Shown here: positions 17,949-27,289 of the stretch, piece by piece
Layout of the letters: each line of letters starts with the position of its first letter
Position numbering within the stretch: the stretch's first letter is position 1
NCBI GenBank assembly: GCA_025808375.1
Contig: CP061009.1
Span: 868,001-932,000 of the forward strand
Length of the DNA: 64,000 bases
Reading direction: 5' to 3'
DNA from: Duncaniella muricolitica
GTDB taxonomy: Bacteria > Bacteroidota > Bacteroidia > Bacteroidales > Muribaculaceae
Translations under genes and position numbers: made by a program
The notes under the pieces: model-generated
Databases searched by the model: none
Seen by the model: the letters and a program-made list of their open reading frames with translations, nothing else
What the model was told of the DNA's origin: nothing

Positions 17949-18440
17949 TTAATAATAAATATATAAGGCAGCAAACTCGGTTATCCTACGTTGGTGTAGG
18001 TGCTTATGGAATTTGCCTTTATAGCGGCAGTGGGCAGTGTAGGACTTGAATATGTTGTGGTTGCCGGATTTCAGTTTTTTCAATATGGTGGACTTGTTCA
18101 CCGTTCCGGGGCCGCAGTTATAGGCTAACAAGCCCAACAACAGTGCGTCTTTGCCATATGCCTTGTAAAGCGACACGAATTTTCGCAGGTCTTTGCGTAA
18201 CAGTGCGTCGGCTTGTTTCTCGGTGAGCTGCACGCCACGGCGGTACGGTTCTCTCGGCTGGACTTGATGACCGTAGCCGACATAGGGCCAGTGTTTCGGC
18301 TTATGTAGCGTTTCAAATTTCTTTATGATTATCACGGCTCTCTCGAATGGCGGCAGATCCATGATGTTTATCCGCCGTCCGGCGGCGTTGCCCACCATGA
18401 CGGTGAGCAACGCGAGGAACATCAGCAGGAGTTTCTTCAT
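17949..18440 (-). CDS. T4-type lysozyme (GH24), conjugation-associated
   Basis: The 163-residue protein has a signal peptide (MKKLLLMFLALLTVMVGNAA). The lysozyme fold follows: IKKFETLHKPKHWPYVGYGH with the catalytic Glu in the KKFE segment, then LTEKQADALLRKDL and LLGLLAYNCGPG. Such enzymes open the peptidoglycan for assembly of the conjugation channel. The start overlaps the traQ stop codon (ATGA), showing that it is the last gene of the tra operon. Confidence 0.85.
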   Translation of the reverse strand: MKKLLLMFLALLTVMVGNAAGRRINIMDLPPFERAVIIIKKFETLHKPKHWPYVGYGHQVQPREPYRRGVQLTEKQADALLRKDLRKFVSLYKAYGKDALLLGLLAYNCGPGTVNKSTILKKLKSGNHNIFKSYTAHCRYKGKFHKHLHQRRITEFAALYIYY

Positions 18441-18558
18441 CTGATAACCGGATTTACAGGTGTCACAATCGAGCCGACGATCTTGCCGCCGTCATCATCG
18501 CCGCTGTCCTTGCCGTTGAACTCGAAGGTCTGCTCCCACGGGGTCGAGCCGAAGTTAT
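18437..18558 (-). pseudogene. traQ: traQ (DUF3872), 3' fragment
   Basis: The residues DNFGSTPWEQTFEFNGKDSG, an acidic stretch and SIVTPVNPVIR continue the reading frame interrupted at about 22431. The EDNFG motif is split between the two pieces. A longer open frame runs into the RIT terminal repeat, but that part is element sequence. Confidence 0.8.
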
Positions 18559-18587
18559 CCTCTAATGTGGCGATGACATTTATGTTT
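18559..18587 (+). repeat. RIT left terminal inverted repeat
   Basis: This 29-bp sequence, beginning CCTCTAATGTGGCGATGACA, is perfectly inverted at 22380-22408 and directly abuts the traQ 3' fragment. Confidence 0.85.
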
Positions 18588-18700
18588 GCATCACCTGATA
18601 AGTGATTAAGGGTATGTGCATTAACTTTAATCATAACAACATAATTTTAGGGTTAAGAAAATAGTCATATTTTATATCAGACATTTTTTAATTCTACAAT

Positions 18701-20332
18701 ATGTTTAATTTACTATTCACAAACTTCTTGGATTTGCAAAGACATGAGCAAGCCTCATTCTCTGAGCAAAGACAAGCATATCTGCACAAACTACACGCAG
18801 ATGGAATGGGCATTCGACATTTGCGAGGATTGGCTGGTCTGCTAATCGCAATTGATGAACTTCTTGCCCTTAGAGAAAGTGACACATTCGAGATTCCATT
18901 GGAATATATCGTCCAAAAAGACATCTGAATGGGATTCGATGACACGTCAACAACGGTGTGATATGCGCGTGGAGGTTAATTTCCATTGTCGCTTTCTTGG
19001 TGCGTCCAAGAGATGGTTGACATATTTGGGAAGACTGGATCACCGCTATTATCCTGAGGATAATATAATCAGCAAGATTTTTCCAAGAGGATACTTTCGA
19101 GTTCGACACCTTGTCTCACCGATGTATATGGAACGGCTCGCATATCTGGAAGCTCAAGAACAACAGGGGGTTCCTTCAGTGACTTTGAGACGAATCGCAC
19201 AATATCAACTGACAGCCATAGAGTTGCTTGATTTACCATCTACTTCTCTTGTAACCATGAGTGAAATACAAAACGCGGCAGCTATATGGCGAGATGTTGA
19301 GGATCCAAGCAAACGAAAGAAATCCGGTACCGATAATAGTTATCGGACGTTCATTCATGTCACAACTAATTGGCTTTCACATATGGGACTACTTGCCCAG
19401 CCGGAGGAACATGATTTTTCCCGAAAAAAAGGCAAGATCATGTCATATCTCAACTGGCTTGTTGAATCCAAAGGATATTCTGTCCAGACTCATAGAAGCC
19501 GTCTGAGTATACTTCGTCATCTGATGAATTACCTTCAGGGCTCAAGTTTATTGCTTGCCGATATTCAATCTACAGACATTGACAGTTATCTCAAAGAACG
19601 TCATTACAATGGGTGTAATCGACGCACTATTGCAGGGCTTGTATCCGTACTACGTTGCTTCTTCAGATATGCGGCTGATAGACAATGGGTGAAAGACGAT
19701 TTGTGGAAAACACTTTCCGCCCCTCGGCTGTACACGATGGAGCAACTTCCGTCATATCTTCATTGGGATGATGTGAAAGTTATCTTGACTGAATCTACGC
19801 GAAATCCGACGATTCAGGGCATAAGGAATCATGCAATTTTATCGCTTTTGGCAATGTATGGCTTGAGATCCAGTGAAATCACTGAACTGAGACTCAAGGA
19901 CATTGACTGGCGGAATAGCGTCATTCATCTGCGTAGGGCAAAAGGATGCAGACCGCAGGTAATGCCTCTGATAGATGAGGTTGCACAGCCACTTCTGAGA
20001 TATATCCTTGAAGGCTCGTCCAAAGTATCCGAAGCAGGAGTTTGTGTTCCTTACTACCCGAGCTCCATTCCACGGTATATGTACATCAACAGTTTACCAA
20101 GTGGCAAGTAGATCTCTGGAAGGCAGGCAACTCAACATAAGGCATCATGGTCCTCACAGTTACCGACACAGTTGCGCAACGAGACTGGTCAATGAAGGAC
20201 ACTCTCTTAAAGAAGTCGCAGATGTGCTCGGACATGTGAAAAATCGATACTACCGCCATCTACGCCAAAGTCAATTTCTCCAGACTAAGGGAAGTGTCGG
20301 ATATGGACTGGAAGGAGGTGCTTGAGTTATGA
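18701..20332 (+). pseudogene. ritA: RitA tyrosine recombinase, frameshifted
   Basis: The order along three frames is FLDLQRHEQASFSEQRQAYL, then an SAM-like core domain (FLGASKRWLTYLGRL), YGLRSSEITELRLKDIDW (first Arg), and HHGPHSYRHSCATRLVNEG (H-x-x-R). It ends DVLGHVK followed by a tyrosine in an IYAKVNF context. Frame changes occur at an AAAAA run near 18915, around 20010, and at an AAAAA run near 20243; removing one A restores the family sequence at the two runs. The stop overlaps the ritB start. Confidence 0.8.
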
Positions 20333-21285
20333 TGCTCAATAGTGCCATTGACAAATATGTCGAGTATAGACGTTCATTGGGAGAGTCGTTCAAAAACCAA
20401 TGCGAATCTTCTGAAACAGTTCTGCAATTATCTGGGGAAAGATATGAATCTGTTAGAGATAACCGCATCCATCACATCAGATTTTTTGCAATCAGGAGGC
20501 AACGAGATTACTCGAAAGTGGTTTACGCGTCACGCTGCTCTGTCTGGCTTCTTCCGGTGGTGCATGTCACGAGGGTATGTATCAAAAATACCCTTGACTA
20601 TGGATAAGCCTAAGAAACCGCAGCGAATAACACCGTATATTTACTCAGATATCGAGCTCAAGAAGTTGTTCTCAGCTGCCATGACATATCAGAAACGGCC
20701 TTCTCTCACATATCCTGAATGCGTCAAAGCAATCCTTCAGTTGACATATGTGCTGGGGTTAAGAATCTCAGAGACCATGAGCCTTCGCATGAAAGATGTG
20801 GATCTGGCAAACTGTTGTATCACAATCCATGAATCCAAATTTTTACACGTCAAGAACTGTCACTTTCAACGAGGAAGTAAAGAGACTGATTGAAAAAGTT
20901 CTTTTCATGGAGAAAGGACAACTGCAAGATCTCTGATGAAGACACATCTCTATGGATTATGTGTAACGGCTCGTCAATGAGACTGAACTGCATAAACGGC
21001 ATCTTCAAAAAGATACGTATCGAAGCAGGAATCAGCCGAAACGACAACACAAGGTATCAGCCACGTATCCACGATCTTCGTCATACGTTCGCTGTGAACC
21101 GATTAAGAAAGTGGTACCAAGATGGTAAGGATGTTCAGACTCTTTTGCCTGTGTTATCTACCTATCTGGGCCATAAACAAGTGAGTTACACAACTGTGTA
21201 TCTTACCATGACTACCGGACTGCTCTCAGATGCGGCCAATCTATTCTTTGAATATGCAAACCCCAAAACAAATCAACATGAATGA
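20329..21285 (+). pseudogene. ritB: RitB tyrosine recombinase, frameshifted
   Basis: The start is MMLNSAIDKYVEYRRSLGES. The SAM-like domain, VLGLRISETMSLRMKDVDL, RIHDLRHTFAVNRL, LSTYLGHKQVSYTTVYL follow, so all catalytic motifs exist across the frames. An extra A in TTCAAAAACC near 20392 and a further shift near 20840-20890 interrupt it. It overlaps both neighbours by a few bases, indicating translational coupling. Confidence 0.8.
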
Positions 21286-22297
21286 AAAAACCATATATCT
21301 CAGTTATTGGGTGCGGCGTTATCTCACCGACTATATGCTGGCTGCCAAGAATCTGTCGCGTAATACGGTACGTAGCTACCGCGATACCTTCAGACTTCTT
21401 GTTGGCTACCTTCGAGATGTCTGTAATAAAAATCCAGACAAGCTCCACCTTCAGGAACTGACAATCAATGTCGTGTCAGACTTTCTTGACAATCAGCAGG
21501 AAACCCGTAACGTCTCAGTGGCTACTCGAAACCAAAGACTTGCCGCATTACAGGCCTTCGCAAAGTATGTATCCATGAACTCTCCGGAGCATATGGAATG
21601 GAGCCGAAACATACGCAATATCCCTAAGAAGAAAGCCCCTAAGAAAATGATAACGTATCTTGAAAAGTCTGAGATGGATGCTTTGCTATCTCTGCCCGAC
21701 CAGAGATCCGCTCAGGGCAGACGCGACTACGCTCTTTTGATCTTCCTATACAATACAGGAGCGAGAGCCGAAGAAGCATCCGACCTGAACGTATCATCCG
21801 TGACGCTTGCCAAAAGCAAAAGTGAATCAACAATCCCCTTGGTAACCATTGTTGGGAAAGGAAACAAGACTCGCAGATGCCCCCTTTGGGACAATGTCTG
21901 TGCAATCCTTAAGACAATAATCAATGACAGAAAGCCAGATGAACCACTCTTCTTAAACCGCTACGGCCAACGTATAACCCGATTTGGAATATACGAAGTG
22001 GTGAGTCGGTATGCTCAAAAACTGGAACTACAGTTCCCTTCCGTAAGGGACAAGAGAGTTAGCCCACATACGATCCGGCATACCACCGCAACACATCTTC
22101 TGCAAGCAGGAGTGGATATAAATACGATCCGTGCTTGGCTCGGACACGTATCTATAAACACAACGAACATCTATGCTGAAGTAAATTTGGAGATGAAAGC
22201 TAAAGCTCTCATGACCTGTGCTATCGATAGTTCCAATGGGAAGAAAATCTCATGGAAAACCGATGAAAATCTTCTCTCTTACTTGGATAGCCTATGA
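21278..22297 (+). CDS. ritC: RitC tyrosine recombinase
   Basis: The product of about 339 residues is intact from MNEKTIYLSYWVRRYLTDYM. It has the N-terminal SAM-like domain, YNTGARAEEASDLNVSSVTL (first Arg), a GKGNKTRRCPL beta-hairpin with Lys, SPHTIRHTTATHLLQAG (H-x-x-R), RAWLGHVSINTTNIYAE (His and Tyr nucleophile). The ATG at 21278 overlaps the ritB stop by 8 nt. Since two of the three recombinases are broken as written, mobility of this copy is doubtful. Confidence 0.85.
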   Translation: MNEKTIYLSYWVRRYLTDYMLAAKNLSRNTVRSYRDTFRLLVGYLRDVCNKNPDKLHLQELTINVVSDFLDNQQETRNVSVATRNQRLAALQAFAKYVSMNSPEHMEWSRNIRNIPKKKAPKKMITYLEKSEMDALLSLPDQRSAQGRRDYALLIFLYNTGARAEEASDLNVSSVTLAKSKSESTIPLVTIVGKGNKTRRCPLWDNVCAILKTIINDRKPDEPLFLNRYGQRITRFGIYEVVSRYAQKLELQFPSVRDKRVSPHTIRHTTATHLLQAGVDINTIRAWLGHVSINTTNIYAEVNLEMKAKALMTCAIDSSNGKKISWKTDENLLSYLDSL

Positions 22298-22379
22298 TGC
22301 ATCTCTGCCAGTGCCTTCAAAATAATGTTGTGAACAGCAAACTTACATATCTGATTTACTCATCGTTGGAGGCACTGTT

Positions 22380-22408
22380 AAACATAAATGTCATCGCCAC
22401 ATTAGAGG
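22380..22408 (-). repeat. RIT right terminal inverted repeat
   Basis: This is the perfect inverted partner of 18559-18587. It is followed by 22 nt before the traQ coding sequence resumes at about 22431. Confidence 0.85.
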
Positions 22409-22430
22409 ACGTATGTTGTCCATTACATAA

Positions 22431-22814
22431 GTCTTCCACCACAACGAGAAATTTGTGGGAGTCGGCTGATTTGGCGGTGTAGTTCAGGCGGAAGGTCTTG
22501 CTTTCGAGCAACACACGGTCGTTGTTGACCAGCACCGGGCCGTCAACGAGTTTGAGCGAGCCTTCGCCATCATACTGGAAGTAGCGGATGGTATAGAGGG
22601 TGTTGGCATAGTTGCCTTCGGGCTTTATCTCGAAGCGCAGTTCGACGGTCTGCCCTTTGGCGATCTTGTCAGCGTATGGCATCACCTCCACTGTGAAAGG
22701 ATAGGACTGCTGCACATCGAGGTCGTCGGAGCAGGCTGTGAGGCTGCATACGGCAGCGATTACAAGGGAGAGAATGGCGATAATGCCCAATGAATTTTTA
22801 TTTGTCTTTTTCAT
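22431..22814 (-). pseudogene. traQ: traQ (DUF3872), 5' fragment
   Basis: This is a lipoprotein-type N terminus (hydrophobic stretch then SLTACSDD) followed by the DUF3872 domain: YPFTVEVMPYADKIAKGQTV, ELRFEIKPEGNY, TIRYFQYDGEG. It stops at KFLVVVED, where the RIT element enters; the frame continues about 20 residues into the element. TraQ is a conserved periplasmic component of Bacteroidales conjugation systems with no clear biochemical role. Confidence 0.85.
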
Positions 22815-22826
22815 TTTTGTGTCTGT

Positions 22827-23693
22827 TTAGAATTTTAGTTTTGTTGATTTCTTGGGGTTGAGCGATTGTAGGTAATCGTTCAGATCCTTGTAGTCGGGAT
22901 AGAGTGCGGATTTGTCGCTCACCCTGTCGCCGAACTCGCGGCGCAGTCTGGCTACTGCGGCACGCCCGGCGGTGTCGTTGTCGAGATAGCACAATATCAG
23001 CGGGTATTCCGCCAAAGTCTGGATTGCTTTGCCGACATTCGCCACGGAGTTAAGCACAACACTGTCATTGCCGTCATTCAATCCGAGGCGTTCCACCGAA
23101 AGAAAGTCGATGAAGCCCTCGAATACATTACACCGGGCGTTGCCGTTGGCGACATGGGTGATATGCTTTGGTGGATAACTTCCTTTGAAGAAGCTGCTTC
23201 GCAACTCAAAGCCATGTGCGCTGTTCTCAAAACCGATAGCATAATATGACTTGCCATGCAACTGGTAATCCACCTGCACACAATATCGTTGTGCTATGTC
23301 GGCAGGTATGCCACGGTTTGCGAGATATTTCAGCAAAGCCGGCGATACCAATTTGGAGATTTTCACGTTCTCAAAGGTCGGCTGCTCAATGAATGGCTCC
23401 GGCTTGTAAGGCTGTGATACCGGCATCCGCATCTTTTCGGCAATGTACTCCGCCTGTCTGATGAAGTCGGTCGAGTCGCATAGTTCTCCGGCAAGGGTGA
23501 AGATGTCGCCTCCGGCACCGCTGCCAAAATCGAACCATACATTTTTCCGAGGATTGACATGAAACGATGGCTTTCTCTCGTTGCGGTACGGGGCATAAAA
23601 CCACAGACCTTTGCTGTCGCGCCCCGTCGGCTCGTATCCGAAGTGGTGCAGAAAATCCACAAGGGATATTCCCTTGATAGCATCTATATCCAT
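22827..23693 (-). CDS. traP: TraP, CHC2/TOPRIM DNA primase-like protein
   Basis: The 288-residue protein has a CHC2-like N-terminal domain (FLHHFGYEPTGRDSKGLWFY, FDFGSGAGGDIFTLA). A TOPRIM region follows with VFEGFIDFLSV (Glu) and LILCYLDNDTAGRAA (DxD). It probably primes the transferred strand in the recipient. It follows the paralogous CHC2-like gene with a 3-nt gap and precedes traQ. Confidence 0.85.
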   Translation of the reverse strand: MDIDAIKGISLVDFLHHFGYEPTGRDSKGLWFYAPYRNERKPSFHVNPRKNVWFDFGSGAGGDIFTLAGELCDSTDFIRQAEYIAEKMRMPVSQPYKPEPFIEQPTFENVKISKLVSPALLKYLANRGIPADIAQRYCVQVDYQLHGKSYYAIGFENSAHGFELRSSFFKGSYPPKHITHVANGNARCNVFEGFIDFLSVERLGLNDGNDSVVLNSVANVGKAIQTLAEYPLILCYLDNDTAGRAAVARLRREFGDRVSDKSALYPDYKDLNDYLQSLNPKKSTKLKF

Positions 23694-23696
23694 AGG

Positions 23697-24118
23697 CTAA
23701 AACCGCATTTTGCGTTTGGGTTTGGGCGGCTGTTGCTTAGGCTGTTCCGGTCTGCTGATGGGCGTAGCCGTCACATCACCCTCGGCTTCATCGCCGTTGA
23801 CGGTCACTTCGTAAGTCTTGAACTCCTTAAAATCCTTCATCTGTGTGGCGATATAGAGGTTCAACTCGGAGCGGTTGCAGCTCCCGGTCAGCTCGTAAGC
23901 GAGATCATAAATGCCGCCATAGTATTTTTCGGGTTCTTTGCTGTCATACCAGCCATTCTTTTCGGTGTCCACCACCATAGTAGCGTTGCCACCAACAGAA
24001 TACGGGGCGTTGTATATCAGGCGGTTGCCGTCTTTTTTATCGGCTCATAGCCGATCGCCTTCATAAAATCCTCCAATGGAAGATTATTTATATCGAGGTC
24101 TATTACAATCAATCCCAT
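23697..24118 (-). pseudogene. CHC2-like paralogue of the TraP N terminus, frameshifted
   Basis: From the ATG at 24118 it reads MGLIVIDLDINNLPLEDFM, KAIGYEPIKK. A run of six A's, where seven would keep the frame, shifts into YNAPYSVGGNATMVV, NGWYDSKEPEKYYGGIYDLA and a Pro/Lys-rich tail ending PKPKRKMRF. The blocks line up with the TraP N terminus (FGYEPTGRDSKGLWFYAPY, FGSGAGGDIFTLAGEL) without its zinc-site or TOPRIM part. It could be an accessory primase subunit. The frameshift may be a sequence error. Confidence 0.65.
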
Positions 24119-24122
24119 AGGT

Positions 24123-24707
24123 TTATTCTATTATGAATTTGACACCGACACCATACTGGGTGTGAAAAATCTGCACATCGCTACCGAATGTGAATCGTTC
24201 CTTGACATTTGCGGTAAGAGCAATTTTGTCTGACAGGTAGAAATCCGCAGAGAGCGTGAGCGCACCGCCATAGATAAAGTTGTCGCCGTCATGGAGCGTC
24301 GAGCCGTCGGAAAGTATATGCTTGCCCCAATTCACTGTTTCGTAACCACCGAGAGCCGACACGCCGCCGTAGAGGTGGAAGGTCTGCGAGTAGTCACTCA
24401 GCAGATGGAGATTGTAACCGACCTCGCCTGTAAACTGCGCCACCGGGATACGACCTTTCGCGCCGTATGGCTTGTAGGTCTGGAGATACTCTCCGCCGAA
24501 ACTCCAAGTATTGGCACTACCCTTATAAACTGAATAGAACACTCCGAGAGAATAACCGCAGTTGCGGGAGTTGCCGGTATAAAATCCATCTGCCATATCA
24601 GCCTTGGTTTCTACCGCAGACATTCCGGGGAGGCAACGCTGGGCAAATGCCTTCCCTCCGCAGAGGGAAAACACTACCACGGCGAAGATTGCAAGAATCT
24701 TCTTCAT
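24123..24707 (-). CDS. traO: TraO conjugal transfer protein
   Basis: The 194-residue protein has a signal peptide (MKKILAIFAVVVFSLCGGKA FAQR) and an outer-membrane beta-barrel-like pattern ending ALTANVKERFTFG, QYGVGVKFIIE. The CLPGM and GNSRNCGYSLG blocks are typical of Bacteroidales TraO. It is likely an outer-membrane part of the transfer channel. It lies 5 nt from traN. Confidence 0.9.
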   Translation of the reverse strand: MKKILAIFAVVVFSLCGGKAFAQRCLPGMSAVETKADMADGFYTGNSRNCGYSLGVFYSVYKGSANTWSFGGEYLQTYKPYGAKGRIPVAQFTGEVGYNLHLLSDYSQTFHLYGGVSALGGYETVNWGKHILSDGSTLHDGDNFIYGGALTLSADFYLSDKIALTANVKERFTFGSDVQIFHTQYGVGVKFIIE

Positions 24708-24712
24708 AAGGC

Positions 24713-25765
24713 TTATTGGATTGAAAGTTCATCAATTACGTTGGCTCTCACAATATCCTCGTTCTCGACAACGAAAGACTGGTGTCTGCCGCCTTCCTTT
24801 TCGGCGATTTCGATAACAAGCTGCTTGTCGTCGGGAATAGTGAATTTCTCCAGAGCGAAGACAGTGCGTTCCGACTGCTTGCCGTGTACCACCGTCACAT
24901 AGTTCTGGGCGCGGAGCGGTTCGAGTACCTGCTCCTGCATTGCGGTACGCTTGATAACCTTCTTATCCACAATCTTGAAGCTGACATAATCGACATCGAA
25001 AGGAATGTTAGATGTGTTTTTCAGTTCGGTGTGGAAATAGAGAAGCCCGTTGTTGGCATAGATTGATTTCAGGAGAAACTGTACCCCGAAACGCTTTGAG
25101 CCGATATGCTTGATTTCACGCTTGTTCTGCTTGTAAATTGACTTCATAATCAGCTTGACAAGCATAGGACTTTCACTGCCGAGGCGTTCAAGATAGATTT
25201 CCTGCGCGTTGTTGGGGCGGTTCACTGCCTCGCCGTCATGGAGAAAGTCGGTCATTTCGATATTGAGCAGCAGCGGTTCTTTGGCAAATTTCACGTTAAA
25301 ACTATAATAGCTTCCGTCCTCGGTAATTACCGACAGGTTTGTTTCCTGCTTGAACGACTTGAAGGCTGATTTGACACGCAGCACATTTTTCGCACCGTCG
25401 GCTAATCCTGCGACAAGATTTTCGTTGCCGAGGTCGCAATAGACTATTTCTGAGGGAAATATGATGTGCGTAGTCTTTTCGTAGCATACTTCGAGAGCGT
25501 GAGGCGGTATCATCCGGTCGAAGCCGACCTTGCGGGTCAGACCGTCGAACTTGTCGCCGTCGGTGTAGTTGCCCCCATACACGTTGATGTCGTGTTCAGC
25601 TACTTGAGTGGCTACCTGTTCCGTGTCAGACGACACGTTATTATCGGTGTTTTTCTTTGACGAGTCAAAGCGACAGGTCGATGAAACCGATTTTGTTCCG
25701 GCAAAAGCCGTGCTTGCCATGCCGATAACGGCAATAAGCGAAAGTAAAAAGAGTTTGTAATTCAT
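24713..25765 (-). CDS. traN: TraN conjugal transfer protein (DUF4138)
   Basis: The 350-residue secreted protein has a signal peptide ending STAFAGT. The DUF4138 domain has IIFPSEIVYCDLGNENLVAG, a KRFGVQFLLKSIYANNGLLYF block and a C-terminal HQSFVVENEDIVRA. By position it is the VirB9-like component that connects inner and outer channel parts. The 26-nt gap to traM consists almost entirely of the leader motif. Confidence 0.9.
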   Translation of the reverse strand: MNYKLFLLSLIAVIGMASTAFAGTKSVSSTCRFDSSKKNTDNNVSSDTEQVATQVAEHDINVYGGNYTDGDKFDGLTRKVGFDRMIPPHALEVCYEKTTHIIFPSEIVYCDLGNENLVAGLADGAKNVLRVKSAFKSFKQETNLSVITEDGSYYSFNVKFAKEPLLLNIEMTDFLHDGEAVNRPNNAQEIYLERLGSESPMLVKLIMKSIYKQNKREIKHIGSKRFGVQFLLKSIYANNGLLYFHTELKNTSNIPFDVDYVSFKIVDKKVIKRTAMQEQVLEPLRAQNYVTVVHGKQSERTVFALEKFTIPDDKQLVIEIAEKEGGRHQSFVVENEDIVRANVIDELSIQ

Positions 25766-25770
25766 TGAAT

Positions 25771-25785
25771 TGTGGATTTAATGGT
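25771..25785 (-). promoter_or_regulatory. Start-proximal leader motif at traN (type example)
   Basis: On the coding strand ACCATTAAATCCACA ends 5 nt before the traN ATG. Close relatives (consensus CACCAYTAAAYCCACA) precede traI, both integrase genes, both topoisomerase genes, both DUF3945 genes and the HTH gene at 47681. There is no Shine-Dalgarno. Including flanks, 19 nt here can pair with bases 47588-47608 of the small-RNA candidate, with one G-U pair. Confidence 0.55.
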
Positions 25786-25791
25786 GAATAA

Positions 25792-27012
25792 TCATATATC
25801 TTCCGGCTGGTGGAGCATCACACGGTAGCCGGCTTTGAGGTGGACTTTGACGGTTCGCAGCTTCTTGGTGAGATACTGGCTGACACCGTTTATAAGCCCG
25901 CGCCCCACATCGGATGCTATCTGTGCCCCGGTATTTGTGGAAATGTTTATCGAGCTTCCCATCGTACTGCCCATATTGGCACCGATTTCATGCAGTGCGT
26001 CACTTTCCATTGACTGCGGGATATTGATACCCTCCTGACCGTCGGAGTCATATACCTGCAACTCCACGTCATATATCGAGCCTTCGCACTCGATGGAGGT
26101 GATTTCAATCTCCAGCCTTTCGCCCTGAACTCTTGCAGAGCCGACAACGGTGGTGTTACGCGGTATCAGGCGGTTGCCGACCCACATCGGTTCGACGGTA
26201 CGGAGTTTTACACTCTCGCCGTCAACCACACTCTGGTTACCGGCCACCACTGCGGCTATGGTATTCTTGGCGACCGCCCTCATTGTACCCACCGAGGTAT
26301 TGAAGCCCCTGACGGTTGATGTCTGACCGAGCGAGGATACCACATTCCTGTTGACCTGCGCCACCGGCTGCACATCCCGTTTGCCCTTTTCTTCGGTGGG
26401 CTGTGGCGGCGAATAGCTGCCGCCGTTGCCCATATACTGTGCCGCCAACTGATACGAGCGTTCCATCAGTTCCATCTCGTCGGGCTGTGCCGCCTGTTGC
26501 TGTGCCAGAGCGTTCTGCGCCTCCAACTCTGCGATACGCTCATTTAGAGCCTCCATTTCAACATTGTCGGCTGAGGTGTCCTCCACAAAAAAGTCATTGA
26601 GCGACGCCTGAACCTCCTGATACGCCTGCGCGGAGTTCTCAACAGCAGACTGATGCTCAACGGTATCGGTTGTAAGTGCGATCAGAGTATCAAGGGCGAC
26701 CACCGCACGCTGTTGCGCCTCCTTCTCTTTGGCGGCATCGGCGGCGGCATATTCCTCCGCTTTGGTCTTGATGCCGCCGTTCTCACCCTCAGGAATTTCG
26801 GTGTTGAAGGCATTGCCGACTTTGCTGTCATTCTTGTTGAGGCTTGTGTACAGCAGCCACAGTATCACTATGCCGCACACGACAGCCGCCGGGAACACGA
26901 CTAAGTATTTCATCATCTTCTGCCGTTCAGCCTGCGATTTGGGCTGGAAGAAGCCGTTAATCTTCGCTTTCCACTCCTGCATCGTCATAGTCTGGAAGAT
27001 TTTGAGGTTCAA
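25792..27012 (-). CDS. traM: TraM conjugal transfer protein (VirB10-like)
   Basis: The 406-residue protein has an N-terminal cytoplasmic stretch, one membrane segment at about residues 31-51 (VFPAAVVCGIVILWLLY), and a long periplasmic coiled-coil/linker region. The C-terminal domain has MWVGNRLIPRNTTVVGSARV and GRGLINGVSQYL. By analogy with VirB10 it couples the inner-membrane complex to the outer membrane. Confidence 0.9.
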   Translation of the reverse strand: MNLKIFQTMTMQEWKAKINGFFQPKSQAERQKMMKYLVVFPAAVVCGIVILWLLYTSLNKNDSKVGNAFNTEIPEGENGGIKTKAEEYAAADAAKEKEAQQRAVVALDTLIALTTDTVEHQSAVENSAQAYQEVQASLNDFFVEDTSADNVEMEALNERIAELEAQNALAQQQAAQPDEMELMERSYQLAAQYMGNGGSYSPPQPTEEKGKRDVQPVAQVNRNVVSSLGQTSTVRGFNTSVGTMRAVAKNTIAAVVAGNQSVVDGESVKLRTVEPMWVGNRLIPRNTTVVGSARVQGERLEIEITSIECEGSIYDVELQVYDSDGQEGINIPQSMESDALHEIGANMGSTMGSSINISTNTGAQIASDVGRGLINGVSQYLTKKLRTVKVHLKAGYRVMLHQPEDI

Positions 27013-27045
27013 GAACGGGAGATTTGGTAACGATGTCGATCAGCA

Positions 27046-27282
27046 TTATATGCTCAATCGCCACAGATTTTGCGCTTTGCCAAGACCTATCCTGTAACAG
27101 GCATGACCGAACACGAAGAAGGCAGTAAGCACAAACACGGTCAGCATCAGCGACACGACAGTAAGCCGTTGTTTTGGAGGAATTGACTCGCACGCTCCTT
27201 TCAGGCGCGTTGTGAGCCTCCCTTTCGGGGTGCGCCACATATTGTTATATATGGCGGAGAATATTGATTTAATCTTTGTCAT
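27046..27282 (-). CDS. traL: TraL conjugal transfer protein
   Basis: This 78-residue protein has the R-T-P-K-G-R-L basic motif followed by a single membrane segment (LTVVSLMLTVFVLTAFFVFG). Short single-span TraL proteins always lie between traK and traM in these systems; the role is structural. Confidence 0.8.
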   Translation of the reverse strand: MTKIKSIFSAIYNNMWRTPKGRLTTRLKGACESIPPKQRLTVVSLMLTVFVLTAFFVFGHACYRIGLGKAQNLWRLSI

Positions 27283-27289
27283 AATTGAA

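Larger units (their letters stand above)
18559..22430 (+). mobile_element. RIT (recombinase-in-trio) element inserted in traQ
   Basis: Three adjacent tyrosine-recombinase genes in one direction, each overlapping the next, lie between perfect 29-bp inverted repeats at 18559-18587 and 22380-22408 (outer end CCTCTAATGTGGCGATGACA). This is the defining layout of RIT elements. About 22 extra nt lie between the right repeat and the resumption of traQ. The element is about 3.9 kb and runs opposite to the tra operon. ritA and ritB are frameshifted; ritC is intact. Confidence 0.85.

Noticed and set aside
18437..18634. A separate 65-residue gene
   Set aside because: Its C-terminal half is the end of TraQ and its N-terminal half is RIT terminal sequence, so it is a chimeric frame.
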